DNA of 23,989 nucleotides from Pseudomonas sp. UBA4194 (GCF_002379585.1 NZ_DFUE01000085.1:69434-93422); one strand, 5' to 3'. Positions 14,782 through 23,989 are shown, counted from the stretch's first letter. Numbers and translations are program-made. Notes: a model not told the origin generated them from the sequence alone.

Positions 14782-15207
14782 ATGGCTGTTCAACGTACTT
14801 TCTCCATCATCAAGCCTGACGCCGTTGCTAAAAACGTAATCGGCGAGATCACCACTCGTTTCGAAAAAGCCGGTCTGCGCGTCGTTGCCTCGAAACTGAA
14901 GCAACTGTCCAAGGCTGAAGCTGAAGGTTTCTACGCTGAGCACAGCGCCCGTGGTTTCTTCGGCGAGCTGGTTGCCTTCATGACTTCCGGTCCTGTTGTC
15001 GTTCAGGTTCTGGAAGGCGAGAACGCCATCGCCCTGAACCGCGAGCTGATGGGTGCCACCAACCCTAAAGAAGCTGCTGCCGGCACCATCCGCGCCGACT
15101 TCGCCGAGTCCATCGACGCCAACGCCGTTCACGGTTCGGACTCCGAAGCCGCTGCTGCTCGCGAAATCGCATACTTCTTCGCTACTACCGAAGTAACCAC
15201 TCGCTAA
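14782..15207 (+). CDS. ndk: Nucleoside diphosphate kinase Ndk
   Basis: Ndk transfers the terminal phosphate from ATP to other (d)NDPs through a phosphohistidine and so balances nucleotide pools. The 141-aa product has the catalytic His117 in NAVHGSDS and Lys11 in IIKPDAV. TGGAG precedes ATG 14782. Its codon use differs from its neighbours, with many GGT, GCT, CGT, GTT and AAC codons, the pattern of strongly expressed pseudomonad genes rather than of transfer. It has its own promoter; rlmN follows after 28 bp without a terminator. Confidence 0.98.
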   Translation: MAVQRTFSIIKPDAVAKNVIGEITTRFEKAGLRVVASKLKQLSKAEAEGFYAEHSARGFFGELVAFMTSGPVVVQVLEGENAIALNRELMGATNPKEAAAGTIRADFAESIDANAVHGSDSEAAAAREIAYFFATTEVTTR

Positions 15208-15235
15208 GCCACGGCTCACGAGTGAAGGTGAATCC

Positions 15236-16384
15236 ATGACTGTTATGACTGGCAAGACAAACCTGTTGGGGCTGACTCAACCGGAAATGGAAAAGTTCTT
15301 CGACTCGATCGGGGAGAAGCGCTTTCGTGCCGGTCAGGTCATGAAGTGGATTCACCATTTTGGCGTGGACGATTTCGATGCCATGACCAACGTCGGCAAG
15401 GCCTTGCGCGAAAAGCTCAAGGCCTGTGCCGAGATTCGCGGTCCCGAAGTGGTCAGCGAGGACATTTCCACCGACGGCACCCGTAAATGGGTGGTGCGCG
15501 TGGCGTCCGGCAGCTGCGTCGAGACGGTCTACATCCCGCAGGGCAAGCGCGGCACCTTGTGTGTTTCGTCCCAGGCGGGCTGCGCCCTGGACTGCAGCTT
15601 CTGCTCCACGGGCAAGCAAGGCTTCAACAGCAACCTCACCGCCGCCGAAGTCATCGGCCAGGTGTGGATTGCCAACAAATCCTTCGGCAGCGTCCCGGCT
15701 ACCATCGACCGCGCCATCACCAATGTGGTGATGATGGGCATGGGCGAGCCGCTGCTGAACTTCGACAACGTCATCGCGGCCATGCGCCTGATGATGGATG
15801 ACCTGGGCTATGGCATCTCCAAACGCCGGGTCACCCTGTCTACTTCCGGCGTCGTGCCGATGATCGACGTGCTGGCCGATCACATCGACGTCTCCCTGGC
15901 CCTGTCGCTGCACGCGCCCAATGACGCGCTGCGCAACCAACTGGTGCCGATCAACAAGAAGTACCCGCTCAAGATGCTGCTCGAGTCGTGCCAGCGCTAC
16001 ATGTCCCAACTGGGCGAGAAGCGCGTGCTGACCATCGAGTACACCCTGCTCAAGGACGTCAACGACAAGCTCGAGCACGCCGTGGAAATGGTCGAGCTGC
16101 TCAAGAACGTGCCGTGCAAGATCAACCTGATTCCGTTCAACCCGTTCCCGCATTCAGGCTACGAGCGTCCCAGCAACAACGCCATTCGACGCTTCCAGGA
16201 TCACCTGCACCAGGCCGGGTTCAACGTGACCGTACGTACCACCCGTGGCGAAGACATCGACGCCGCCTGTGGCCAGTTGGTAGGGCAAGTGATGGATCGC
16301 ACCCGCCGCAGTGAACGTTATATCGCCGTACGCCAATTAGGCGCTGAGGCCGATATGCCGCAAACTGCCGCCAATCGGAACTGA
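15236..16384 (+). CDS. rlmN: Dual-specificity 23S rRNA/tRNA adenine-C2 methyltransferase RlmN
   Basis: RlmN is a radical-SAM enzyme that methylates C2 of A2503 in 23S rRNA and A37 in some tRNAs. The 382-aa product (E. coli 384) has the [4Fe-4S] motif Cys116-X3-Cys120-X2-Cys123 (GCALDCSFCSTG). It also has the two catalytic cysteines Cys109 (CVSSQAGC) and Cys345 (DAACGQL), equivalent to E. coli Cys118 and Cys355. MMGMGEPLLNFDNV is the SAM-binding GEP-type motif. AAGGTG lies upstream of ATG 15236. Its cluster makes it a client of the isc operon just upstream. pilF begins 14 bp later. Confidence 0.97.
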   Translation: MTVMTGKTNLLGLTQPEMEKFFDSIGEKRFRAGQVMKWIHHFGVDDFDAMTNVGKALREKLKACAEIRGPEVVSEDISTDGTRKWVVRVASGSCVETVYIPQGKRGTLCVSSQAGCALDCSFCSTGKQGFNSNLTAAEVIGQVWIANKSFGSVPATIDRAITNVVMMGMGEPLLNFDNVIAAMRLMMDDLGYGISKRRVTLSTSGVVPMIDVLADHIDVSLALSLHAPNDALRNQLVPINKKYPLKMLLESCQRYMSQLGEKRVLTIEYTLLKDVNDKLEHAVEMVELLKNVPCKINLIPFNPFPHSGYERPSNNAIRRFQDHLHQAGFNVTVRTTRGEDIDAACGQLVGQVMDRTRRSERYIAVRQLGAEADMPQTAANRN

Positions 16385-16398
16385 TCGAGAGGACCTCC

Positions 16399-17151
16399 AT
16401 GACCCTGCGCGCCGCGCTGCTGATCGTATTCGCTCTGCTCACGGGCTGTGTCACCACGGGCAAGGTCAACCCCATGGACACCAGCAAGGGTCGCGACCAG
16501 GCCCGTCAGGCCTACGTGCAGCTGGGCATCGGGTATCTGCAGGAAGGTCGCACCGAGGGCGCCAAGGTTCCTCTGAAGAAAGCCCTGGAGCTGGACAGCT
16601 CCGACCCCGACGCCAACGCCGCGCTGGCGCTGGTGTTCCAGGCGGAGATGGAGCCGGAGTTGGCCGAGCAGCACTTTCGCAAGGCCCTGAGCTCCCGTGA
16701 CGATGCGCGCATTCGCAATAACTACGGCAGTTTTCTCTACGAACAGAAACGTTACAAAGAAGCCTACGAGATGTTCGAGAAGGCTGCCGCTGATACGCTC
16801 TATCCCGAGCGTTCCCGGGTCTTCGAGAACCTTGGCCTGACGGCGGTAGCGCTGGGGCAGCGCGAGTTGGCCCAGCAAAACCTGGAAAAGGCCCTGCGCC
16901 TGAATCGTCAACAGCCTCGCGCCTTGTTGGAAATGGCTGAGATGTCTTACGAAGACAGGCATTATGTGCCAGCCAAGGAGTATTACGACCGGTTCAGTCA
17001 GTTGAGCGAGCAGAATGCCCGCAGCCTGCTGCTCGGTACGCGCCTGGCGAAGATCTACGAAGACAAGAACAAGGCCGCCAGTTATGGCCTGCAACTGAAA
17101 CGACTCTATCCCGGTACGCCGGAATATCAGCAATACGTGTCGGAGCAATGA
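16399..17151 (+). CDS. pilF: Type IV pilus assembly lipoprotein PilF (pilotin)
   Basis: PilF is the outer-membrane pilotin needed to place and multimerise the PilQ secretin. The 250-aa product (about 252 aa in P. aeruginosa) has a lipoprotein signal ending in the lipobox LLTGC with Cys17. About six TPR repeats follow across residues 36-245 (for example AYVQLGIGYLQEGRTEGAK and NNYGSFLYEQKRYKEAYEMF). The residue after Cys17 is Val, not Asp, so outer-membrane sorting is expected. GAGGA precedes ATG 16399. Its stop overlaps the rodZ start in TGATG. Confidence 0.95.
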   Translation: MTLRAALLIVFALLTGCVTTGKVNPMDTSKGRDQARQAYVQLGIGYLQEGRTEGAKVPLKKALELDSSDPDANAALALVFQAEMEPELAEQHFRKALSSRDDARIRNNYGSFLYEQKRYKEAYEMFEKAAADTLYPERSRVFENLGLTAVALGQRELAQQNLEKALRLNRQQPRALLEMAEMSYEDRHYVPAKEYYDRFSQLSEQNARSLLLGTRLAKIYEDKNKAASYGLQLKRLYPGTPEYQQYVSEQ

Positions 17152-18140
17152 TGAAAGCGGCGCATCCCGAAGTAGCAGCAGCCTCTCGCGTTAACCCCGG
17201 CGAGACCCTGCGTCAGGCCCGCGAGAGCAAAGGTTGGTCGTTGTCCGAAGTGGCCGCCAAGCTGAACCTGACCCTCACGTCACTGGCCAATCTTGAGGCC
17301 GGGGCGTTCGACAAACTGCCTGGGCATACCTTTTCCCGGGGGTATATCCGCGCCTACGCGAAATTGCTGGGCATGGACCAGGCCGTTCTGGTGCAGGCCT
17401 TCGACCAGTACACCGGTACCAATGCCCAGGGCAGCAATGTCCATGGTCTGGGCCGTATCGAAGAGCCCTCGCGCCTGGCCCATAACCTGTTGCGCATCGT
17501 CAGCCTGATGCTGGTGTTGGCGCTGGTGGGTGGCGGTTTCCTCTGGTGGCAGGACAACACGGCCCGCCGTGGTGCGGAGCAATCGTCCATCGCCATGGAA
17601 CACGTCGAGGTCGAAAGCGCCGACGGCACCACCCAGATCCATCCGCTCGACGAACCCGAAGACCAGGCCGTTGCCGCCGCGAAGGAAGGCGAGCCTACCG
17701 CGCTGAGCCTGAATCAGGGCCAGGCACCGGTCGATCCGGCTACCACCGGTACCGCGGCCGCGCCTGCGCCGTCCGCGGCAGTACCAGCACCCGCAGCCCC
17801 GGCGTCCGCGACCGCTGTAGCGCCAGCCACGACACCTGCGCCTGCTGCACCCGCTGTGCCTGCTGCAACGACTCCAGTGGCCGCGGCACCGGCAGCGGGC
17901 GAGGGTCAGGTGGGTATCAATTTCACCGCCGACTGCTGGACGCAGGTCACCGATGCCTCGGGCAAGGTGCTGCTCAGCGCGCTCAAGCGCAAGGGCGAAA
18001 CCATTCAGGTCAATGGCAAGCCGCCGTTCGCGGTGCGCCTGGGTGTGGCCAGTGCCGCGCAGGTAACCTACAACGGTCAGGCGGTGGACGTCGCACCCTT
18101 TACCAAGGGCAACACAGCTCGCATGAAGGTGGGGCAATAA
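17151..18140 (+). CDS. rodZ: Cytoskeleton protein RodZ
   Basis: RodZ links the MreB cytoskeleton to the membrane to keep rod shape. The 329-aa product has a cytosolic Cro/CI-type helix-turn-helix domain (about 15-85: GETLRQARESKGWSLSEVA). One membrane helix (about 112-133) follows, then an Ala/Pro/Thr-rich periplasmic linker (about 192-250) and a C-terminal beta domain (DUF4115, about 252-328: INFTADCWTQVTDASGKVL). Two starts are possible, ATG 17148 and ATG 17151. GGAG at 17142-17145 is well placed only for 17151, which I use. It overlaps pilF by one base and is followed by ispG after 3 bp. Confidence 0.93.
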   Translation: MKAAHPEVAAASRVNPGETLRQARESKGWSLSEVAAKLNLTLTSLANLEAGAFDKLPGHTFSRGYIRAYAKLLGMDQAVLVQAFDQYTGTNAQGSNVHGLGRIEEPSRLAHNLLRIVSLMLVLALVGGGFLWWQDNTARRGAEQSSIAMEHVEVESADGTTQIHPLDEPEDQAVAAAKEGEPTALSLNQGQAPVDPATTGTAAAPAPSAAVPAPAAPASATAVAPATTPAPAAPAVPAATTPVAAAPAAGEGQVGINFTADCWTQVTDASGKVLLSALKRKGETIQVNGKPPFAVRLGVASAAQVTYNGQAVDVAPFTKGNTARMKVGQ

Positions 18141-18143
18141 CGC

Positions 18144-19253
18144 ATGCACGGTGAATCTCCGATCAAACGCCGCCAGTCGCGCAAAATCTGGGTAGGCTCG
18201 GTACCGGTCGGTGGCGATGCCCCGATCGCGGTGCAGAGCATGACCAACACCGATACCAACGACGTCGACGCCACTGTCGGGCAGATCCAGCGCCTGGTGG
18301 ATGCCGGTGTCGATATCGTGCGGGTGTCGGTCCCCGACATGGACGCCGCCGAGGCCTTCGGCCGTATCAAGCAGCGCGTCAGCGTGCCCTTGGTGGCGGA
18401 TATCCATTTCGACTACAAGATCGCCCTGCGCGTGGCCGAACTGGGTGTGGACTGCCTGCGTATCAACCCCGGCAACATCGGTCGCGAAGACCGCGTGCGT
18501 GCCGTGGTCGATGCCGCCCGTGACCGTGGTATTCCGATCCGCATCGGCGTCAACGCGGGCTCCCTGGAAAAAGACCTGCAGAAAAAATACGGCGAGCCGA
18601 CGCCCGAAGCCCTGGTCGAATCCGCCCTGCGTCACGTCGAGCATCTGGTGCGCCTGGATTTTCATGACTTCAAGGTCAGCGTCAAGGCCTCCGATGTCTT
18701 CATGGCCGTCGATGCCTATCGTCTGTTGGCCAAGCAGATCGTGCAGCCGCTGCACCTGGGCATCACCGAAGCCGGTGGCCTGCGTTCCGGCACGGTGAAA
18801 TCGGCAGTGGGCCTGGGCATGCTGCTGGCCGACGGGATCGGCGACACCATCCGCATCTCGCTGGCCGCCGACCCGGTGGAAGAGGTCAAGGTGGGCTACG
18901 ACATCCTCAAGTCGCTGCGCCTGCGTTCACGCGGTATCAACTTCATCGCCTGCCCCAGCTGCTCGCGTCAGAACTTCGACGTGGTCAAGACCATGAACGA
19001 GCTGGAAGGGCGCCTGGAAGATCTGCTCGTCCCGCTGGACGTGGCGGTGATCGGCTGCGTGGTCAACGGCCCTGGCGAAGCCAAGGAAGCCCACGTGGGG
19101 CTGACCGGCGGCACGCCGAACCTGATCTATATCGATGGCAAGCCGTCGCAGAAACTGACCAATGACAACCTGGTGGAAGAGCTGGAAAAGCTGATCCGCC
19201 AGAAGGCCGCCGAAAAGGTCGAAGCCGACGCGGCATTGATCGCCCGTGGCTAA
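18144..19253 (+). CDS. ispG: (E)-4-hydroxy-3-methylbut-2-enyl-diphosphate synthase IspG (flavodoxin/ferredoxin dependent)
   Basis: IspG converts methylerythritol cyclodiphosphate to HMBPP in the MEP isoprenoid pathway, using a [4Fe-4S] cluster and reduced flavodoxin or ferredoxin. The 369-aa product (E. coli 372) has the cluster ligands Cys270, Cys273 (ACPSCSRQ), Cys305 and Glu312 (GCVVNGPGE), at the E. coli numbers. Early motifs include VQSMTNTDT and LRINPGNIG. It starts 3 bp after rodZ, with a GGTGGGG tract upstream. It is essential and depends on the ISC system upstream. Confidence 0.98.
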   Translation: MHGESPIKRRQSRKIWVGSVPVGGDAPIAVQSMTNTDTNDVDATVGQIQRLVDAGVDIVRVSVPDMDAAEAFGRIKQRVSVPLVADIHFDYKIALRVAELGVDCLRINPGNIGREDRVRAVVDAARDRGIPIRIGVNAGSLEKDLQKKYGEPTPEALVESALRHVEHLVRLDFHDFKVSVKASDVFMAVDAYRLLAKQIVQPLHLGITEAGGLRSGTVKSAVGLGMLLADGIGDTIRISLAADPVEEVKVGYDILKSLRLRSRGINFIACPSCSRQNFDVVKTMNELEGRLEDLLVPLDVAVIGCVVNGPGEAKEAHVGLTGGTPNLIYIDGKPSQKLTNDNLVEELEKLIRQKAAEKVEADAALIARG

Positions 19254-19272
19254 TGGATTCTAAGGAAACTTT

Positions 19273-20562
<1,290 letters not shown>

Positions 20563-20604
20563 ATCAAGCAAGCATCAAGCATTTGCGAGAATAGGAGTAT
20601 TGGG

Positions 20605-21246
20605 GTGTCGAGTACCGAAGACGAACAACTGGGCGAACTGAAGGACTGGTGGCAGCGTAACGGCAAGCCCCTGGTCACCGGCGGCCTGCTGGCCCTGGTG
20701 GTCGTGTTCGGCTGGCAAGCCTGGACCAAGTACCAGAGCAATCAGTCGCAGAGCGCTTCCAACCTGTACCAGCAGTTGCTGGAGACCAGCCTGACCCCCA
20801 CCGGAAAGCCTGACACCGCTCAGGTTGCCGATCTGGCCGGCAAGCTGAAGAACGAGTTCGGCGGCACTGCCTACGCGCAGTACGCCAGCCTGTTCCTGGC
20901 CAAGGCCGCGGTCGACGCCGGCAAGCTGGACGATGCTGCCGCCGAGCTCAAAGGGGTGGTCGACAAACCGTTCGATACCACCTTGGGTGAAGTGGCACGT
21001 CAGCGCCTGGCGCAGGTACTGGCCGCGCAGAACAAGACCGAAGACGCCTTGAAACTGCTCGACGGTGACGCCGACAAGGCGTTCCTGGCGGCACGCGAAG
21101 AACTCAAGGGCGATCTGCTGGTGCAATTGGGCCGCAGCGACGACGCCTATGCCGCGTATCAAAAAGCCAAGGCTGCGCTGTCCGATGAAGCGGCGGTAGG
21201 CGGCCTCCAAATCAAGCTCGACGACCTGGCCAAAGGGGATGCGTGA
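20605..21246 (+). CDS. yfgM: Ancillary SecYEG translocon subunit YfgM
   Basis: YfgM is an inner-membrane protein with a periplasmic TPR-like domain. In E. coli it works with PpiD near SecYEG and passes clients to periplasmic chaperones. The 213-aa product has a cytosolic start (SSTEDEQLGELKDWWQRNGKP) and one membrane helix (about 22-40). A periplasmic helical repeat domain follows (YAQYASLFLAKAAVDAGKL; LGEVARQRLAQVLAAQNK). GTG 20605 is set by AGGAG at about seven bases. The order hisS-yfgM-bamB-der is the usual one in gammaproteobacteria. Confidence 0.94.
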   Translation: MSSTEDEQLGELKDWWQRNGKPLVTGGLLALVVVFGWQAWTKYQSNQSQSASNLYQQLLETSLTPTGKPDTAQVADLAGKLKNEFGGTAYAQYASLFLAKAAVDAGKLDDAAAELKGVVDKPFDTTLGEVARQRLAQVLAAQNKTEDALKLLDGDADKAFLAAREELKGDLLVQLGRSDDAYAAYQKAKAALSDEAAVGGLQIKLDDLAKGDA

Positions 21247-21247
21247 C

Positions 21248-22393
21248 GTGATCCGTTGGAAACATGCAGCATTGCTGGCCCTGGCCCTGATGGCCGTGGG
21301 TTGCAGCAGCAACAGCAAAAAGGAATTGCCACCGGCCGAGCTGACCGATTTCAAGGAAGAAGTGTCCTTGCAGAAGGTCTGGAGTCGCGGTATTGGCGAT
21401 GGCCAGGGCGAAACCTACAACATGCTCGTGCCGGCCGTGGAAAACGACCGCATCTACGCCGCCGACGTCAACGGTGAAGTGGTTGCCATGAACCGCCTGA
21501 CCGGCGACGTACTATGGAAGAAAGACCTCGACCAGCCCGTATCCGGCGCCGTCGGCGTCAGCTACGGCATGGTCACCCTTGGGACCCTGCGCGGCGACGT
21601 GATTGCCCTGGATGCCGACACCGGTGAGCAGCGCTGGAAGTCTCGCGTCAACAGCGAAGTGCTGGCGCCGCCTGCCAACAACGGTGACGTGGTGGTGGTG
21701 CAGACCCAGGACGACCGCCTGATCGGCCTGGATGCCAGCACTGGCAACCAGCGCTGGTTGTACGACAGCACCCCGGCGGTACTGACCTTGCGCGGTACCG
21801 GCGCTCCGCTGGTGACCAATCGCCTGGCGATTGCTGGCCTTTCGACCGGTAAAGTCGTTGCACTGGATATCACCAACGGCGTGCCGGTGTGGGAAGCCCG
21901 TGTGGCCGTACCGCAAGGTCGCTCCGAACTGGATCGCGTGGTGGACATCGACGGTGGTCTGCTGCTGTCTGGCGGCACCCTTTATGTCACCACCTACCAG
22001 GGCCGCATGGCGGGCCTGGATCTGGAAAGCGGCCGCGTGCTGTGGCAGCGTGATGCTTCCAGCTACGCAGGTGTCGCCCAGGGCTTCGGCAGCGTCTACA
22101 CGAGTCTGGCTTCAGGCACCGTGGAAGGCGTGGACGAGCGCTCCACCACGGCGTTGTGGAGCAATGACCAACTGGCCCGTCGCCAGCTGTCGGCGCCCGA
22201 GGTGTACTCCAGCTACATCGCCGTCGGTGACCTGGAAGGTTATGTGCATCTGCTGAGCCAGGTCGATGGTCGTTTCGTTGGCCGGACCCGGGTCGACAGC
22301 GACGGTGTGCGGGCTCGCCCGCTGGTGGTCGGCGACATGCTCTACATCTTCGGCAACAGTGGCAAACTGGAAGCCCTGACCGTCAAGCAGTGA
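21248..22393 (+). CDS. bamB: Outer membrane assembly lipoprotein BamB
   Basis: BamB is a lipoprotein of the BAM complex that inserts beta-barrel proteins in the outer membrane. The 381-aa product has a lipoprotein signal with lipobox AVGC and Cys19, followed by Ser, which fits outer-membrane sorting. An eight-bladed beta-propeller follows with repeated PQQ-like blades such as VVAMNRLTGDVLWKKDL, VIALDADTGEQRWKSRV and LIGLDASTGNQRWLYDS. The frame allows ATG 21239, but an AAAGGGG tract ends directly before that ATG and is correctly spaced only for GTG 21248, which gives MIRWKHAALLA. It lies one base after the yfgM stop. Confidence 0.96.
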   Translation: MIRWKHAALLALALMAVGCSSNSKKELPPAELTDFKEEVSLQKVWSRGIGDGQGETYNMLVPAVENDRIYAADVNGEVVAMNRLTGDVLWKKDLDQPVSGAVGVSYGMVTLGTLRGDVIALDADTGEQRWKSRVNSEVLAPPANNGDVVVVQTQDDRLIGLDASTGNQRWLYDSTPAVLTLRGTGAPLVTNRLAIAGLSTGKVVALDITNGVPVWEARVAVPQGRSELDRVVDIDGGLLLSGGTLYVTTYQGRMAGLDLESGRVLWQRDASSYAGVAQGFGSVYTSLASGTVEGVDERSTTALWSNDQLARRQLSAPEVYSSYIAVGDLEGYVHLLSQVDGRFVGRTRVDSDGVRARPLVVGDMLYIFGNSGKLEALTVKQ

Positions 22394-22401
22394 TTGACTA
22401 T

Positions 22402-22431
22402 GCTTCAGGGCACCCGAGGGTGCCCTGAAGC
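22402..22431. repeat. Long perfect inverted repeat after bamB
   Basis: GCTTCAGGGCACCC (22402-22415) and GGGTGCCCTGAAGC (22418-22431) are perfect inverse complements separated by GA. The predicted RNA hairpin has about 13 bp. No T-run follows, so it may protect the 3' end of the bamB mRNA or act with the downstream hairpin rather than terminate alone. Confidence 0.75.
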
Positions 22432-22440
22432 CGCTTCTAG

Positions 22441-22452
22441 CGAAGCGCTTCG
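22441..22452. repeat. 12-bp perfect palindrome CGAAGCGCTTCG
   Basis: A self-complementary 12-mer lies between the two hairpins in the bamB-der spacer. It could be a protein-binding site or a hairpin core; no known operator is recognised. Confidence 0.45.
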
Positions 22453-22458
22453 AACCTC

Positions 22459-22490
22459 GGCCGCTGCCTGCAGCGGCCTTTGTATTTCTT
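22459..22490 (+). terminator. Probable weak terminator before der
   Basis: GGCCGCTGC (22459-22467) pairs with GCAGCGGCC (22470-22478), followed by TTTGTATTTCTT. The stem is strong but the T-run is interrupted, so it may end only part of the hisS-yfgM-bamB transcript. It lies 23 bp before the der start, inside any leader. Confidence 0.55.
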
Positions 22491-22513
22491 GAATCAACGC
22501 AGTGGAGAGCCGC

Positions 22514-23977
22514 ATGGTTCCCGTAATCGCCCTGGTGGGCCGACCCAACGTCGGTAAATCCACCATGTTCAACCGCCTGACCAAGAGCCGCGACGCCATT
22601 GTCGGCGACCTGTCTGGTCTTACCCGTGATCGCCAATACGGTGAGGCGCGCTGGCAAGGGCGTTCCTACATTCTGGTCGACACCGGCGGTATTTCCGGTG
22701 ACGAGCATGGCATGGACGAAAAGATGGCCGAGCAGTCGCTGCTGGCCATCGAAGAAGCCGATGTCGTGATGTTCCTGGTCGACGCGCGCGCCGGTTTCAC
22801 CGCCGCCGACCAGATGATCGCCGAGCATTTGCGCAAGCGTAACAAGCGCTCGCTGCTGGTCGCCAACAAGGTCGACAACGTCGACCCGGAAATGGCCAAG
22901 GCCGAATTTGCCCCATTGGGCATGGGCGACGCCATTCCGGTGGCCGGTGCCCAAGGCCGCGGTGTCAACACATTGCTGGAAGCCGCCCTGAGCGAGTTCC
23001 CCCGCGATGTGGAAGAGGTCGACCTCAACGCCGACGTCGCCGAAGGCGAGGAAGCTGCGCGCATTCCCGGCCCGAGCGAGAAAGATGGCATCAAGATCGC
23101 CATCATCGGCCGTCCCAACGTCGGCAAGTCGACCTTGGTCAACCGCATGCTCGGTGAAGATCGGGTCATCGTGTACGACCAGCCGGGTACTACGCGCGAC
23201 AGCATCTACATCCCCTTCGAGCGCAACGAAGAGAAGTACACGCTGATCGACACCGCCGGCGTACGCAAGCGCGGCAAGATCCACGAGGAAGTGGAAAAGT
23301 TCTCGGTGGTCAAGACGCTGCAGGCCATCAAGGATGCCAACGTGGTGATCTTCGTCATGGACGCCCGCGAAGGCGTGGTCGACCATGACTTGAACCTGCT
23401 GGGTTTTGCCCTGGAAACCGGCCGCGCCATCGTCATCGCCCTGAACAAGTGGGATGGCATGCAGCCCAGCGAGCGCGACTACGTGAAGACCGAGCTGGAA
23501 CGTCGATTGTTCTTCGTCGACTTCGCCGATATTCATTTCATCTCGGCCCTGCACGGGACCGGCGTGGGCAACCTCTACGCTTCGGTACAGGCGTCGTTCA
23601 AGTCGGCGATCACACGCTGGCCCACCAGCCGCCTGACCCAGATCCTCGAGGACGCGGTGCAGGAGCACCAGCCGCCGATGGTCAACAGCCGTCGCATCAA
23701 GCTGCGCTACGCTCACCTGGGCGGTGCCAACCCGCCGCTGATCGTGATCCACGGCAACCAGGTGGAGAAGGTGCCCAAGTCGTACGTTCGTTACCTGGAG
23801 AACACCTATCGCCGTGTGCTGAAGTTGGTGGGTACACCGATTCGCATCGAGTTCAAAGGTGGCGAGAACCCGTACGAAGGCAACAAGAACACGCTGACCG
23901 ACCGTCAGGTCAACAAGAAGCGTCGCTTGATGTCGCACCACAAGAAGGCCGACAAGAAACGCCGCGACAAGCGTTAG
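22514..23977 (+). CDS. der: Ribosome biogenesis GTPase Der (EngA)
   Basis: Der is an essential tandem GTPase needed to mature the 50S subunit. The 487-aa product (E. coli 490) has two G domains. The first has GRPNVGKST at 9-17, DTGG and NKVD. The second has GRPNVGKST at 199-207, DTAG and NKWD. A C-terminal KH-like domain follows, then a basic tail rich in Lys/Arg (HHKKADKKRRDKR). ATG 22514 is chosen because GGAG precedes it at good spacing and MVPVIALVGRPN fits the family; a GTG at 22502 in frame is less likely. The gene is complete; the window ends 12 bases past its stop. Confidence 0.98.
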   Translation: MVPVIALVGRPNVGKSTMFNRLTKSRDAIVGDLSGLTRDRQYGEARWQGRSYILVDTGGISGDEHGMDEKMAEQSLLAIEEADVVMFLVDARAGFTAADQMIAEHLRKRNKRSLLVANKVDNVDPEMAKAEFAPLGMGDAIPVAGAQGRGVNTLLEAALSEFPRDVEEVDLNADVAEGEEAARIPGPSEKDGIKIAIIGRPNVGKSTLVNRMLGEDRVIVYDQPGTTRDSIYIPFERNEEKYTLIDTAGVRKRGKIHEEVEKFSVVKTLQAIKDANVVIFVMDAREGVVDHDLNLLGFALETGRAIVIALNKWDGMQPSERDYVKTELERRLFFVDFADIHFISALHGTGVGNLYASVQASFKSAITRWPTSRLTQILEDAVQEHQPPMVNSRRIKLRYAHLGGANPPLIVIHGNQVEKVPKSYVRYLENTYRRVLKLVGTPIRIEFKGGENPYEGNKNTLTDRQVNKKRRLMSHHKKADKKRRDKR

Positions 23978-23989
23978 TCGATGGTTCTG

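Noticed and set aside
20563..20581. Direct repeat ATCAAGCA twice in the hisS-yfgM spacer
   Set aside because: An 8-bp repeat with 11-bp period is too short to support a site without further evidence.

Overview
The window is a stretch of conserved core chromosome from a Pseudomonas, probably a fluorescent-group species rather than P. aeruginosa. Three things suggest this. The DNA is GC-rich with strong third-position GC. The proteins match Pseudomonas family members in length and key residues. The gene order follows the block I recall from P. aeruginosa, running from queA to der through secDF, suhB, isc, ndk, pilF, ispG and bamB. I see no integrase, transposase, phage gene, CRISPR array, toxin-antitoxin pair or compositional break. 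No stretch longer than about 160 bases lacks a gene.

Left part (1-6450). A tRNA-Leu(CAA) on the minus strand has its own promoter and terminator. It is back to back with the plus-strand run queA-tgt-yajC-secD-secF. QueA and Tgt act in tRNA queuosine synthesis; YajC, SecD and SecF form the accessory complex of the Sec translocon. A strong terminator follows secF. Next comes an isolated glycine-zipper envelope protein gene, then a bidirectional terminator shared with the convergent gene suhB.

Middle part (6466-14752). suhB (minus) is divergent from trmJ-cysE (plus). The full ISC iron-sulfur operon follows: iscR-iscS-iscU-iscA-hscB-hscA-fdx-iscX. Two type-1 IscR boxes that abut exactly precede iscR, and the promoter -35 hexamer lies inside the second. 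CysE makes the cysteine precursor O-acetylserine, so sulfur supply lies directly upstream of the cysteine desulfurase operon. The operon ends in a hairpin whose loop is the -10 hexamer of the ndk promoter.

Right part (14782-23977). ndk, whose codon use indicates high expression, is followed by the tightly packed run rlmN-pilF-rodZ-ispG-hisS-yfgM-bamB. A 120-base spacer with three inverted repeats precedes der. RlmN and IspG are both [4Fe-4S] enzymes, so clients of the ISC machinery lie just downstream of it. PilF, RodZ, YfgM and BamB serve pilus assembly, cell shape and the envelope. HisS and Der serve translation and ribosome assembly.

I found no previously undescribed system. The most useful observations are regulatory: the contiguous IscR boxes, the terminator/promoter hybrid before ndk, the structured bamB-der spacer, the hairpin before secD, and the promoter-poor gap before the glycine-zipper gene.
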